The notes under the pieces: model-generated
Databases searched by the model: none
Told to the model about the DNA's origin: nothing
Seen by the model: only the letters and a program-made list of their open reading frames with translations
Assembly: GCA_029378245.1 (NCBI GenBank)
Contig: JARKIF010000172.1
Coordinates: forward strand, 1-64,000
DNA: 64,000 nucleotides
Source: Roridomyces roridus
Lineage: Eukaryota; Basidiomycota; Agaricomycetes; Agaricales; Mycenaceae
Reading direction: 5' to 3'
In this document: in pieces, positions 54,686 through 64,000 of the stretch
Layout: the number at the start of each line of letters is the position of its first letter
Position numbering within the stretch: the stretch's first letter is position 1
Made by a program: the position numbers and the translations under genes

Positions 54686-56978
54686 TCAAATTGAGGACAG
54701 TACACTCACAACCGGAGTCCCCATCTCCATCTCCTCCCGATCCTGATCCTGCGAATAATTCGAATGCCCCTGAGCATGAGCATGGTCAAATGTGATATTA
54801 TCCCCCGTCATCTCTGTATCCGTCTTGGGTCGGAGGAATGCGAGCGGCATCGTTCCCTACATGTTCCATACAACTGGTCAGAATCCGCCGAAACCCAGAA
54901 CATATCGAAAGAAGGGAGGGAGGGAGGGAAGAAAAGAAAAGAAACACACCGTCGACCCCGTCGCCCTACTCGTCGACTTTGTCGTCCTCTCCGAATTCTC
55001 GGGGTCCCCTCGGCCAAGGATCACTCGACGCACGTTAAGCGAGGCGAGGATCGAGTTGACGTACACTGTGTGGGGCAGGGCGGGTATTAGCGCTGTTTGC
55101 TTATACGAATGTGATTGTGCCTGGCAGGCAGGCGCAGACGGAGTTGCAGAAGGGAACACACGTACACTTGCCGACTAATTGATGGAACGGTTGCCAGTAT
55201 GTGTGGTCGGGGATTCCTACGTTCTGTGTGAAGACGGTAAGTTGTATTGAATTTCGTCCGCCCAGAGCCAAGAGATGCGTACCAGCCCGAGGAAGAGGAT
55301 TTGCGTAATGCTGAGAGCGTCGGGGAGGTCAGGGCAGGAACGACATGGAATTTGGAGATGGAGATTGGAGATGAATGATGAAAACTCACGCCGTCACGAT
55401 CCCTCGACACATGGAGTATAGAATCAGTGTATCAATCATGTCTTCCGTCCTATAATGTGGAACAGACAGACGTATCAGTGTTAGATGGTGGTGCATTGGA
55501 AGGAAGGAAGCATGAAGGAAGGAAGCATGAAGGAGGGGAAGAAGAAGAAGACAGACGTTCTGATTCCCGACCGACGCTTCGAGCGGAGGTAATAGATGAG
55601 CGAGAGCATGATGAGGATGTCGCAGACGGCGGCGGTGCCTTGGACTGGTCCGCTGACAGCCTAAATTCAAATTCATGAATATGAGATGAAATCTCGGAAG
55701 GAAGGAAGGGAGCCCAGTGCATACTCGGAAGTGGTGTGTGGAGATGGAAGCTACGGTCGGATCCTGGAATCTAAGTACATTGCGGTCAGGCGATGTCAGG
55801 AGGGGTTCCGAAAAAGACGGGGACGGGGACGTGGACGTACAGATGGACGGTGATATCTGGAGGTCGAGGTGAGCCCAGCTTGTGCGGAAGGGACAAGACT
55901 TACAAAGCCCCAATCCTGTTGCCGATGAGCAATACTCCAAAAATAAGAAACGAATAATAACGCATACCACATGAAGCGAGGGCAAGCATCATCTACGGCC
56001 GACATTCAGCATGACCGAGGTGTATGCCGAGAGGGTACTTCACGACCTGTGGCCGTGAGGAAAATATTCCCATTGCTAACTGCAATCCGCGGTTAATTGA
56101 GTTGCAGGATAGTTTGAACGGCATCATTACTGTTCCATATTTGCCACGAATAATAACTGGCGAGTTCAGCTTAATCAAATAACACAGGCTGCAATAGACG
56201 CTGCAGGGTCGTACCTTTGAGCCGTAATTGTGACCATCGTCTAGTAAGGCGTCAACAACCTCGCGGGCGACGCCGTGTGTGGCAATCGACTGACCAGAAA
56301 CCCATTTTCGAGCTATCGACGAATGAGCAGGGGTAGACGTTGAGGCCGATGGTATAATACTCACAGCAAAACTCCTGTAACCAGTTGATGGATGAGTGGC
56401 CATTGAAATGCGGACTGCAGGCAGGCGACGCACCAAGGGACCTCGGCGTCCGCAGCAATGTCGCCAAAGTTGAGCACAAAGTACGTGTAGAGCGAATGCG
56501 CCACCATTATCGTCGATAGCGTGTCGAACAGCCTGAAATGCAGTCAGTCTGTCTGTCATCTTTTTTTCCAAGCGAAAGCGAGGGGGCGCCGACACGCACC
56601 ATAGCAGTCCCACCTAGCGAAGTCCAAATCCGGTTGCGAGACTAGACTAGGCTGGATGCTCACCGTCAATTTGAGGTGTATGCTATCCTTGGGGTAGTGC
56701 CTCAAGTACAGGTAAATTTGGAGGAGCGCGATCCCGTATACCCTGCGGAAAGTTGTCCTTAGTAGGATCCAGGAAACTTGAACAGTGAATTGACATACGT
56801 CGTAGCGACCGCAAATCCTATAGTACGAGGCGGTTCAGGCCAGCAGTCACTAGGACTTTAAAAGCTTACCTATGAACGACGTGCCAAAGACCTCCTTTAC
56901 CTCTGCTATCGCCGCTGCGAGGGCTGCTGCCGCTGCCGCGGGGTCGGGAGCACCTGGAGGAAGGCCTGGGGCGGACAT
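54686..56978 (-). CDS. Seven-helix membrane protein, DUF6534 type
   Basis: Start MSAPGLPPGAPDPAAAAAA. Exons resolved: 56978-56870, 56817-56799, 56742-56664, 56613-56600, 56532-56365, then 55763-55725, 55660-55557, 55449-55390, 55310-55283, 55223-55166, 55092-54950, 54856-54686; all joins keep frame. Between 56365 and 55763 the exons could not be settled. Family-typical pieces: TVYGIALLQIYLYLRHYPKD, a helix LFDTLSTIMVAHSLYTYFVL, AAVCDILIMLSLIYYLRSKR, RTTEDMIDTLILYSMCRGIV, and the C-terminal VYVNSILASLNVRR followed by a Ser/Thr- and acidic-rich cytoplasmic tail. Such proteins form a large agaric family of plasma-membrane proteins of unknown function, often with tiny exons as here (14 and 19 nt). 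The unresolved middle could mean a missed exon or damage. Confidence 0.7.
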
Positions 56979-57525
56979 GATGTCAATGCGCGCAGTGGGG
57001 GAAAGGCGCTGCTCGTCCTAAGTACTCCGTGCGTGGGTCGTGGTCGCGGTGAAAGTGGAAGGAAGGCAACGTAAGAATAGGCTTGACGGCCGGGATAGAC
57101 CATGACATTTCCGACCGACTCCTTGGGCCTAAATTAAAATAAGACTTTGAGCGCCGCTCCACCCCGGAGAGAAATCTACATAGAAGATGATGTGTATCGC
57201 TGGCAGGCATATTCAATTGACCGTGGTCAAAAGACCCTCCTTTCACTACACGTGGAATACGACATTGTCGTTCGTGGAGTCGAGCTGAGATGGTGCCGCG
57301 CCGTCGGGGTCGGGGGGCCAAGGCGGGAGAAGTGATGAGGGGGGAAAAAAAGGTTATGTAAGCACGCCCCGACTTCCTTCCACGTCCGTCCTATCTTTGT
57401 TCGGTCGGTCCATATGCTTCAAATGCACAATACCCGCCCGAAGCACCCAGGCCGCGGCCACACTCACGCCAGAATGCCGACATGATGGATTTCGGCGCTC
57501 TTCTTCCACACTCTGCATCCTCGTC
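56979..57525. other. Divergent promoter region between the DUF6534-type and GMC genes
   Basis: About 550 bp separating two head-to-head genes. No clear TATA box on either side; no coding support. Confidence 0.4.
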
Positions 57526-60109
57526 ATGGGTGTTGCTCCCTCCAAATTCGTGTCCAATCCCACTCAGTTCGCAACTCCCGTCACCGAGGAAGATGTCCCT
57601 GGCTCCACCAAGTCGTGGAAAACGTACGACTACATCGTCTGCGGAGGCGGTAGGTCCAGCGCTACTAGGCTCGGCGTCGGGCTCAGACTACTCCAGGAAC
57701 GGCGGGCTGCGTGATGGCGTCGAGGCTGAGTGAGAATCCCGACGTCAGTGTCCTCCTCATCGAGGCCGGTAAAAGGCGCGTGCTCCGGTGGCCATGGTCG
57801 ATGCTGCCCCGTCTGACATCCGTGCAGCCACAAAGGGAATCTTCTCGTCCGCATCCCATTGGCGTTCACCCAGCTCTTCCCGACCGCGGTCAACTGGAAA
57901 TACAAGACCGTGTACGCAAAAAGATGCATGCCGCTCCTACCTATTTTAATCTAAATCTCGGTGTCAGCCCTCAGACCAACCTGAATAGTCAGCCACTCCC
58001 CTGGGATCGGGGTAAAATTCTCGGGGGCTCAAGGCGAGCGCGGTCCGTCTCTTCTGCGCGCTGATTCTCATCACCGCCCACTAGCTCTGTCAATGCGTCC
58101 GTATATCAGAGATGCTCCCCTGAAAGTGCGTGGTCGCCACTCGGTACCAGTCGTCATTGCTGATGACTCTCCATAGACTTTGCGGCATGGGAGAGGGCGG
58201 GCGGTACGGGCTGGGGTCCCGCCCAGATGACCAAGTACCCAAAAGCTTGGATTCCCTTTCAAGTCGTCTGACGGCATACTAGATACTTCACCAAGGCGGA
58301 AAAGTACGCCCCCAACGCGGACTTTCCAGACATGGACACCACGCTACACAGCAATGCGGGACTGTCTGCTACGCGTTACGGGCCTGTCGCAGTGCGTGGC
58401 CTCCCATCCATTCAATCCATGCCTGACGTCTACTAGCCAATTAGTGCTACGATCGTCGATTCGGCGGTGAATGTCGGCATCCCGCGCCTCAAGGACATGA
58501 ACAATGCGGATAAGGGCCCTGCCGGTGTCTCGTATTTCGCCGCGTCGGTCGATCCCCGTGGAGAACGTACGTCGTCATTCCCAAAAAGTGTGGGCCCATT
58601 CACCGAGCACCGTTTTCAGGAAGCTCCGCCGCTACGGCTTACCTCACTCCCGAGGTGCTGCGTCGCCCAAACCTCACCGTCGCTGTCGACACGCAGATCA
58701 CGCGTATCGTGCTCGAGGATGGTGTTCCTCCAGCGGACCCAAGGGCCACAGGCGTTCTCATGACGCAAAAGGGGCGTGTCTTTGCTGCTGCTGCCCGCCG
58801 CGAGGTGATCATCAGCACGGGCGCGGTGGTGACGCCCCAACTCCTCATGGTCTCTGGCCTCGGACCCGCTGAGGAATTGGAGAAGCATAATATTCACGTC
58901 GTGCGCGACTTGCCCTTCGTCGGGAAGAACCTGCTAGACGTATGCCGCCTCTTGCGCTCGTTCCCGGATGACTGACTGACGATTGGGGCCATAGCACTTC
59001 TCGGCAGGCTCACTGGTACTGCGCGCCAAGGCGGGCAAGACGTGGGACCACATTCTCTCCCCCATGGGCGGGGTCGTCGCGCTCTGCAAGTGGCTCATGT
59101 CAGGGACGGGCGAGATGGCGTCAACGGCTGCGCCCGTCGGTATCTTCGTGCACTCGGAGAGCATCCTGTGCGTGCCTTGCGCCTCCTCCCTCCCTGCCTC
59201 CCTGACCTAACTGCTCTCTGTTTGCAGCCCCGAGCCCGGGAAGGACGATAACCTCTTGGACCTATCCGCCATCCCCAGCTCCCCACCCGACATCGAGATC
59301 TTCTTCGCGCCCTTCTGCGTAGTCGACAGCGGGGCGACCAAGACGCCCGGTATGCACGGTATCACTGTCGTACGTGGCTCTCCTTCTCCCGCCCGCTAGG
59401 CTTGTAGCTTGTGGCTGGTGCTGATATCCGACACTTGCAGGGTAGCATCGCGATCGACCCCAAGAGTCAGGGCACGATCGCCCTCTCCAGCGCGAGTATG
59501 CTCGACCCGCCGGTCATCGATCCCAAGTACGCATTACTTGCTTGCTTTGGCTTGCTCCTGACCGACCGCCCCATAGCTACTTGTCCGACACGCGAGACCT
59601 CAGCGTCCTCATCAAAGCCACACGCCTCGCCCTGCGCCTCGCACGTGCAGAGCCGCTAGCCAGCACCCTCTCGCTGCCCGCCGACTCGAAGGACGAGTCG
59701 ACTTACTTTTGGCCTGGGGATGCGGACCCTGATACCGTGCGTCTACTTTCTTGTTCTCTCTCCCCTATGGTATGCTAAGTGTCTGTAGGTCTCGGACGAG
59801 GCGCTCACAAAGTGGATTAAAAGGAACGGCCAGACGGCGTGGCATCCCGTGCGTACCTCCCTCCCTCCCTCTTCCCTTTCTCCCCCCAAACAATACACGC
59901 TCACGCTCACGTGACTCCAGACCTCCTCAGCGAAAATGGGCACCTCCCCCGCAGATAGCGTCGTCGACGCGTCATTACGCGTGCACGGCGTAGCGGGCTT
60001 GCGTGTCGTCGATGCGTCTGTGTTCCCTACGTCTGTTTCGGGGCATCCGTGTGCTGTGATTATTGCTGTGGCTGAGAAGGCGGCGGATTTGGTGAAGGGT
60101 GATGTCTGA
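57526..60109 (+). CDS. GMC-family FAD-dependent oxidoreductase
   Basis: Fifteen exons, about 607 aa: 57526-57649, 57697-57787, 57828-57909, 57975-58033, 58085-58125, 58177-58234, 58283-58391, 58437-58566, 58620-58939, 58995-59167, 59228-59369, 59441-59526, 59577-59736, 59789-59848, 59921-60109. FAD-binding [15 protein letters not shown] with LLIEAG near residues 40-65; [21 protein letters not shown] is GMC signature 1; [21 protein letters not shown] is signature 2; the catalytic pair is His in AWHPTSSAKMG and His in [10 protein letters not shown]. The family oxidises alcohols (aryl-alcohol, methanol, glucose-type substrates); the substrate cannot be told. No signal peptide is evident, so it is probably intracellular. 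The exon 2/3 junction is ambiguous: the obvious GTAAAA donor at 57769 breaks frame, a GTGGCC donor at 57788 keeps it. Intron 4 starts with GC. Confidence 0.88.
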
Positions 60110-61445
60110 TTCTTTTCGTAGAAAATCTTTGGGGTGGATGGATGGTTACTCGAGTATATTAATTTCCGTCTTCTAATCATTGACATGCTGCTTCATTCAA
60201 TGTTACTCATTCTGAATCTCAGATGCACCCTTTCTTTTCTCTGTTGAACGCGCACTACACTACAAACTACAATCGACCTTCCTTCCTTCCTTCGCCGGAC
60301 CTCTCCTTGTCGTATCCTCTCCGTCCATGGATTGGCGTTACTCCAATTCTAACTAACTTCTAACTGTGAGTTTGTCCTTCTTTCTTTCTGGAATCTGGGA
60401 CCCCCCGTATTGACTTGACTTGAATAAGTCAGCCGTGCATTTGATTTGATTTTGAACCGACTCTATGTAGATCTTTTTTTCAGTTGTACTATGTGTTCCC
60501 CGCCATATTTGATTAATTTCATTCCACTCTGTCGCTGAGTTTGTGTGTCCGAGGCTTTCGCGTCTGTCATTGAATTTGGGTTTGGTCACGGTTCTACGAG
60601 TATCCATCCAGCTCCGTTCATGTATGTACTTTACGTACCCCCATTCATCGGGCTGTCTCTGAATTGCATTTCCAATTAGAACTCACTGATGGTTTGAAGA
60701 CCAATCCCTTCTTCTCGGTTCTAACCAGCGCGCGCTGTGCGTGTAGTAAATTGTTTGTGCGGGACGTTGTCTTCACGCTTGATGGATCTGGCATTGGCGG
60801 CATGTTCGCGTTGGATTTACTTGCGCGTGTTCTTGACCGGTTGCGGCGCTCGCGACACTTTAATGATTATCCTCATTCGCTTACTACTGACTGGATGCAA
60901 GATTGGTCTTCTATGTACCTACTTACTGGCTCGCTGACTTGAATTGCAGATTCACCTCACTTTCTCCACGGAGGTACGCCTGCGCTCGAGTGCGGATGGT
61001 TACTCGAGTTCATTAATTTCCGTCTTCTAATCATTGACATGCTTCATTCAATGTTACTCATTCTGCGTGTTGTTGGATGGCTGGTGGCTGGCTGCTGGCA
61101 TTTGGGACACTGGATGCGATGGGATGAATGTTGGCCTGCCGGTGACTGTGGGTTGACGCCACAAGTCCGACGGCGTTTTGCGCCCCATCGTCGGGCTGGT
61201 AATTGGACGTGGGTCACCCGGCTGCATTGCGCGATTAATTTCTCGCAGACATTTCTTCTGTGATGCGGCTACACATCTCGACGGCGAGCTTCTGCTTCTC
61301 TGTCCGGGAATTCTGAACGCTGGAATACATCTTTCTGATAGATGCATGTGAGTTATCTTGTTGGATTCGATATCAAGCCGCACACTGAAGTTCCTGAACA
61401 CAGAAGGCCGGTTGGAAATGAACGATCGATATTAAATTGCTACTA
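60110..61445. other. Intergenic with a local direct duplication
   Basis: No gene seen. A 70-75 bp block just after the GMC stop (60141-60214, GATGGTTACTCGAGT...ATGTTACTCATTCTG) is repeated at 60995-61064 in the same orientation. Several pyrimidine-rich CTTCC runs occur near 60275-60300. Confidence 0.5.
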
Positions 61446-62719
61446 TCACGCAGTCAACTTGAACTGCTCGAAAAGGGCCATCCCAGTCAGGGTTGCGGTC
61501 TTACCCTTCCCTCCCTTAACCGCCGGAGGCTGCACAAGCTCGGCGCTCAAATTCCCAATAAGCCTAGCATACTCGGGGTTCGGGCTGATCAAATGCGAGA
61601 GGACGTTAACCTGCACCGCAAGTGTGCCCTCACCGTTTTCAAGCGGGAGGGTGATGGTATAGCCCGTAGGGACGGGCGAGCTGATTACGGGTGGGTACGT
61701 CGCGTTGACGCCCGTGGGGCGTACGCTGATGCTGCCTGGGGCGCAGCTGGCAGCGAGGATACGCCCGTTTTCGGACGCGTAGGCGCTGACGAATTCCGTG
61801 CCGGTGCGATCGAGAAAGTCGAACCATACGATGGAATACGGGCCGACCCGGCCGTGGCCCCAATACCAGGACGCAACGTTTTTGGTAAAGGGCTGGTCGC
61901 TCCAGTTCTGCCGAAATGTTAGCTCCATGGACTCTGATCGGGGTTGGAGCCCGAAAATTGAATGGACGGACCTTGTCGTGGTAGCCGGTGCCTGTGAACG
62001 CCAGGCCCGCGCCGTTGATCTCCAGGTTGACGACGGCAGAGGAATCTGGAACGGCGTTGGCCCACCCAATGTGCGGGCCCACCTCGAGATTCTGTCCCGC
62101 GCTCACAGGCCCACATGGGTAATGCGCAGGGGCGGGCTATTAATTGAAGGACAGTTACGACATCTCCATGGGAGTATGTAAAAAACAGACGCACCGATGG
62201 GAAAGTAATTGTACCCTTGACGCCTGCCGCGGGAGCGTCAATGTTGATGACATACTCTCGGGTGTACGGATTGCTTGTCCAGCTGAAACCAGTTCCGTGC
62301 CAGTCACCGCAAGAGCTATCGCCGTCGGTGGTGACTGTAGCACCTTGCTCGCCGTTAGCAGTGGCTTCCCAGAGCGTGCCATTCGGGTAGGAGACCCAGA
62401 TGCGTGCGACGGTGATGGTGTCTGCGGGGTCGAGGAGAGGGAACGCGGGTTGGGAGCTGGCGAAGAAGGTCACGACGACAGAGGCGAGCATGGAGGGATC
62501 GGTGGAGACGACGTCAAAGTACCACCAGTCAAAGGCGGACCCGTTTATGGGCTCCACCATGAGCCCATCGAGCCCGGACGAGCTGGCGGTGAATTGGGCG
62601 ACGCTGGTGCCATTTTGCAGGGCGGAGGGTATGTGGAAGACTTTGGAATGTGCGATGGAGACGGTGGCGAAGGCCGTCCAGAGCGCGCCGAGGAAAGATG
62701 TCGGCGAAAAGCGGACCAT
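61446..62719 (-). CDS. Secreted lipocalin-like protein (AttH/CrtC type)
   Basis: Three exons, 62719-62195, 62136-61972 and 61907-61446 (383 aa); introns start GTGCGT and GTCCGT and frame is kept. Signal peptide FLGALWTAFATVSIAHS; an upstream in-frame ATG at 62758 would lengthen the N-terminus. Features of the two-lobed lipocalin fold related to AttH and hydroxyneurosporene synthase: EPINGSAFDWWYFDVVSTD, GTGFSW, HIGWANAVPDSSA, a GTGYHDKNW...WYWGHGRVGPYSIVWFD motif spanning the second splice, and a C-terminal ALFEQFKL. Related fungal proteins include Diels-Alderase-like enzymes and proteins of unknown role; the activity here is unknown. Several Asn-x-Ser/Thr sites fit secretion. Confidence 0.75.
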
Positions 62720-62760
62720 GGAGAAGAAGAACAAGGAACGAATGTGGGGGAACTTCAAAG

Positions 62761-62848
62761 AAGCAAGGTTAAAAACAGTTGCGGGCGGTGATGGAGCGGT
62801 CAGTTCATTTTCTTTCGATCAATGATAACAACAAATGGCCCCACATAA
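62761..62848. repeat. Upstream region of the lipocalin-like gene, duplicated at 63668-63760
   Basis: AAGCAAGGTT...GCGGGCGGTGATGGAGC...TTCATTTTCTTTCGATCAA...CAACAAA-GGCCCC is repeated nearly unchanged about 900 bp further out, so the gene carries a second, displaced copy of its own promoter. Confidence 0.7.
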
Positions 62849-63000
62849 TAAGAGGACAAGGCAGGCCGGCTAGAATGTTCAGGAGCGGCGCACAATAGAA
62901 GACAAAAGATGGTTCGTTTCATCTGGAGCGGAGGAATATTCAGTGATTTGTATACGAGTCTCCGATGCGTGGCAGCAAATTAAAGAAACGGTTGACTTGA

Positions 63001-63071
63001 AGGTTGAAACACAGGGTCAGAAAGTCCCGTTCAGGCTGCAAGTTCGCACCCGCCAAAGTTACGAGCCTTCT
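63001..63071. repeat. Direct repeat, second copy at 63481-63557
   Basis: GTTGAAACA-GGCAGGGTCAGAAA...CAGGCTG-AAGTTCG-ACCCGCC then AAAGTTACGAGCCTTCT occurs twice about 485 bp apart, in the same orientation. Together with the repeat at 62761/63668 this marks one or two nested tandem duplications. No gene is seen in 62849-63667. Confidence 0.7.
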
Positions 63072-63767
63072 ATCCTCTTCTATCACACCAAAATGGTAGC
63101 CATGTATGCGCCAGCTTTACGTTGCTGGAAGCGATGTCAGTGTCGGCTGGAATCCTCTGGAATCTGGCCAACTAATTTTGGTCAAATCCAGCCAGGTACG
63201 GTAAGTACTAGTACTATTATACGTACGAAGTACGAGTCTAATACGACGGCTCCCTTGTTACTTACGGTGCGCCGAGTCTTTTGGCCTTGATCGTGTCCGG
63301 TCTCAGGCTTGAAGGTGGATTACAATGCTTGTTCCTCAATGCACTGAGACTCGGATGCACAACCCAGCCAGATGATATGTCGAGTCCGGCTGGCGGTTCG
63401 GTGTGGTCCAGAGATTGCTTTCAGCTGGGTTTCCGAACCTTCGTATCCCCGCTCCGTGGCGGCAAAGAAACGGGAAAATTAAAAGTTGAAACATGGCAGG
63501 GTCAGAAAATCCAGTTCAGGCTGGAAGTTCGGACCCGCCAAAGTTACGAGCCTTCTGACCTACTTGAAATTCTGTGCATACAGTTTGGTTCCTTTCATGC
63601 GAAGAAGTTCAGATTCTCCTGGGTAACCATCACTGGTCCTCGAGAAGCGGACCATGGAGAATCAAGGAAGCAAGGTTTAAAAACAGTGGCGGGCGGTGAT
63701 GGAGCTAGTTCATTTTCTTTCGATCAATGATAACAACAAACGGCCCAAACGGCCCCACATCAGTGAC

Positions 63768-64000
63768 GGCCCTAGTAAAATAGGGCCCTATGAGATAGGG
63801 CCCTATCCGGCCCTGTCGTAGGGCCCTATCAAGTTCGAGGTCAAGCAGTAGGCCCTATTAGGCCCTGTTTCTTATCTTATCTTATCAACACGTGACCACA
63901 CGTGATTTCACACGTAAGCAGCTTGCAAATTTACTTCTCGCTTTTCTCGCCCTTGACACGATCTGTCCACGTCGGAATCCGTGCCGAATGTCCCGCGCGG
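63768..64000. repeat. GGGCCC-palindrome repeat, probable left end of a TIR element
   Basis: CAGTGACGGCCCTA at 63771 followed by four or five AGGGCCCTAT palindromes to about 63865. The start resembles hAT ends (CAGTG), but no complementary end is seen before the window edge. The rest to 64000 is unassigned. Confidence 0.4.

Overview
The window looks like a stretch of a mushroom-forming basidiomycete (Agaricomycetes) genome. Reasons: intron-dense genes with introns of about 37-110 nt using GTGCGT/GTACGT/GTATGT donors; a NACHT-type NLR; a DUF6534-type seven-helix membrane protein; KDZ and Tnp2/Plavaka DNA transposase remnants; a Ty3/gypsy polyprotein of the basidiomycete kind; and many short TIR elements. 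All calls come from reading the sequence; exon joins were inferred from splice signals and reading-frame continuity, with no database search.

Layout. 0-5.5 kb: first exon of a secreted protein leaving the left edge, a small helix-turn-helix gene (1125-2005), and two copies of one gene tail, one of them split by an inverted pair of about 627-bp TIR elements with 6-bp target duplications. 5.5-8.3 kb: a KDZ element with long, palindrome-packed terminal inverted repeats and only the transposase C-terminus. 8.3-17 kb: almost no coding signal; a hAT-type MITE, then about 5 kb of purine-skewed sequence with decayed tandem duplications. 17-25.3 kb: a MITE graveyard with nested insertions and readable target duplications. 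26.1-31.5 kb: an NLR (NACHT) gene without a repeat sensor domain, followed at once by an array of 33-34 tandem 68-bp units, each of which reads as a 65-nt intron plus one codon.

31.5-38.9 kb: nested TIR elements and a Plavaka/Tnp2 transposase fragment with a divergent partner gene. 38.9-53.8 kb: a 14.9-kb Ty3/gypsy element with a 1,560-bp 5' LTR, primer-binding site, gag, protease, RT-RNaseH-integrase (broken by stops and frameshifts) and a 3' LTR cut to 389 bp. Between pol and the 3' LTR it carries about 5.5 kb holding three genes on the opposite strand. These can be read as intact: 756 aa in ten exons, 182 aa in three exons, and 158 aa in one exon. Two of them contain a six-cysteine cluster with the same spacing, C-x2-C-x6-C-x8-C-x2-C-x6-C, which fits the Zn2Cys6 pattern. 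This antisense module is one of the two most unusual things here; the intron-like array is the other.

54-64 kb: ordinary genes. A DUF6534-type membrane protein (minus), a complete 15-exon GMC oxidoreductase (plus) with an apparent GC-AG intron, and a secreted lipocalin-like (AttH/CrtC-type) protein (minus). Local direct duplications lie around the last two, and a GGGCCC-palindrome element runs off the right edge.
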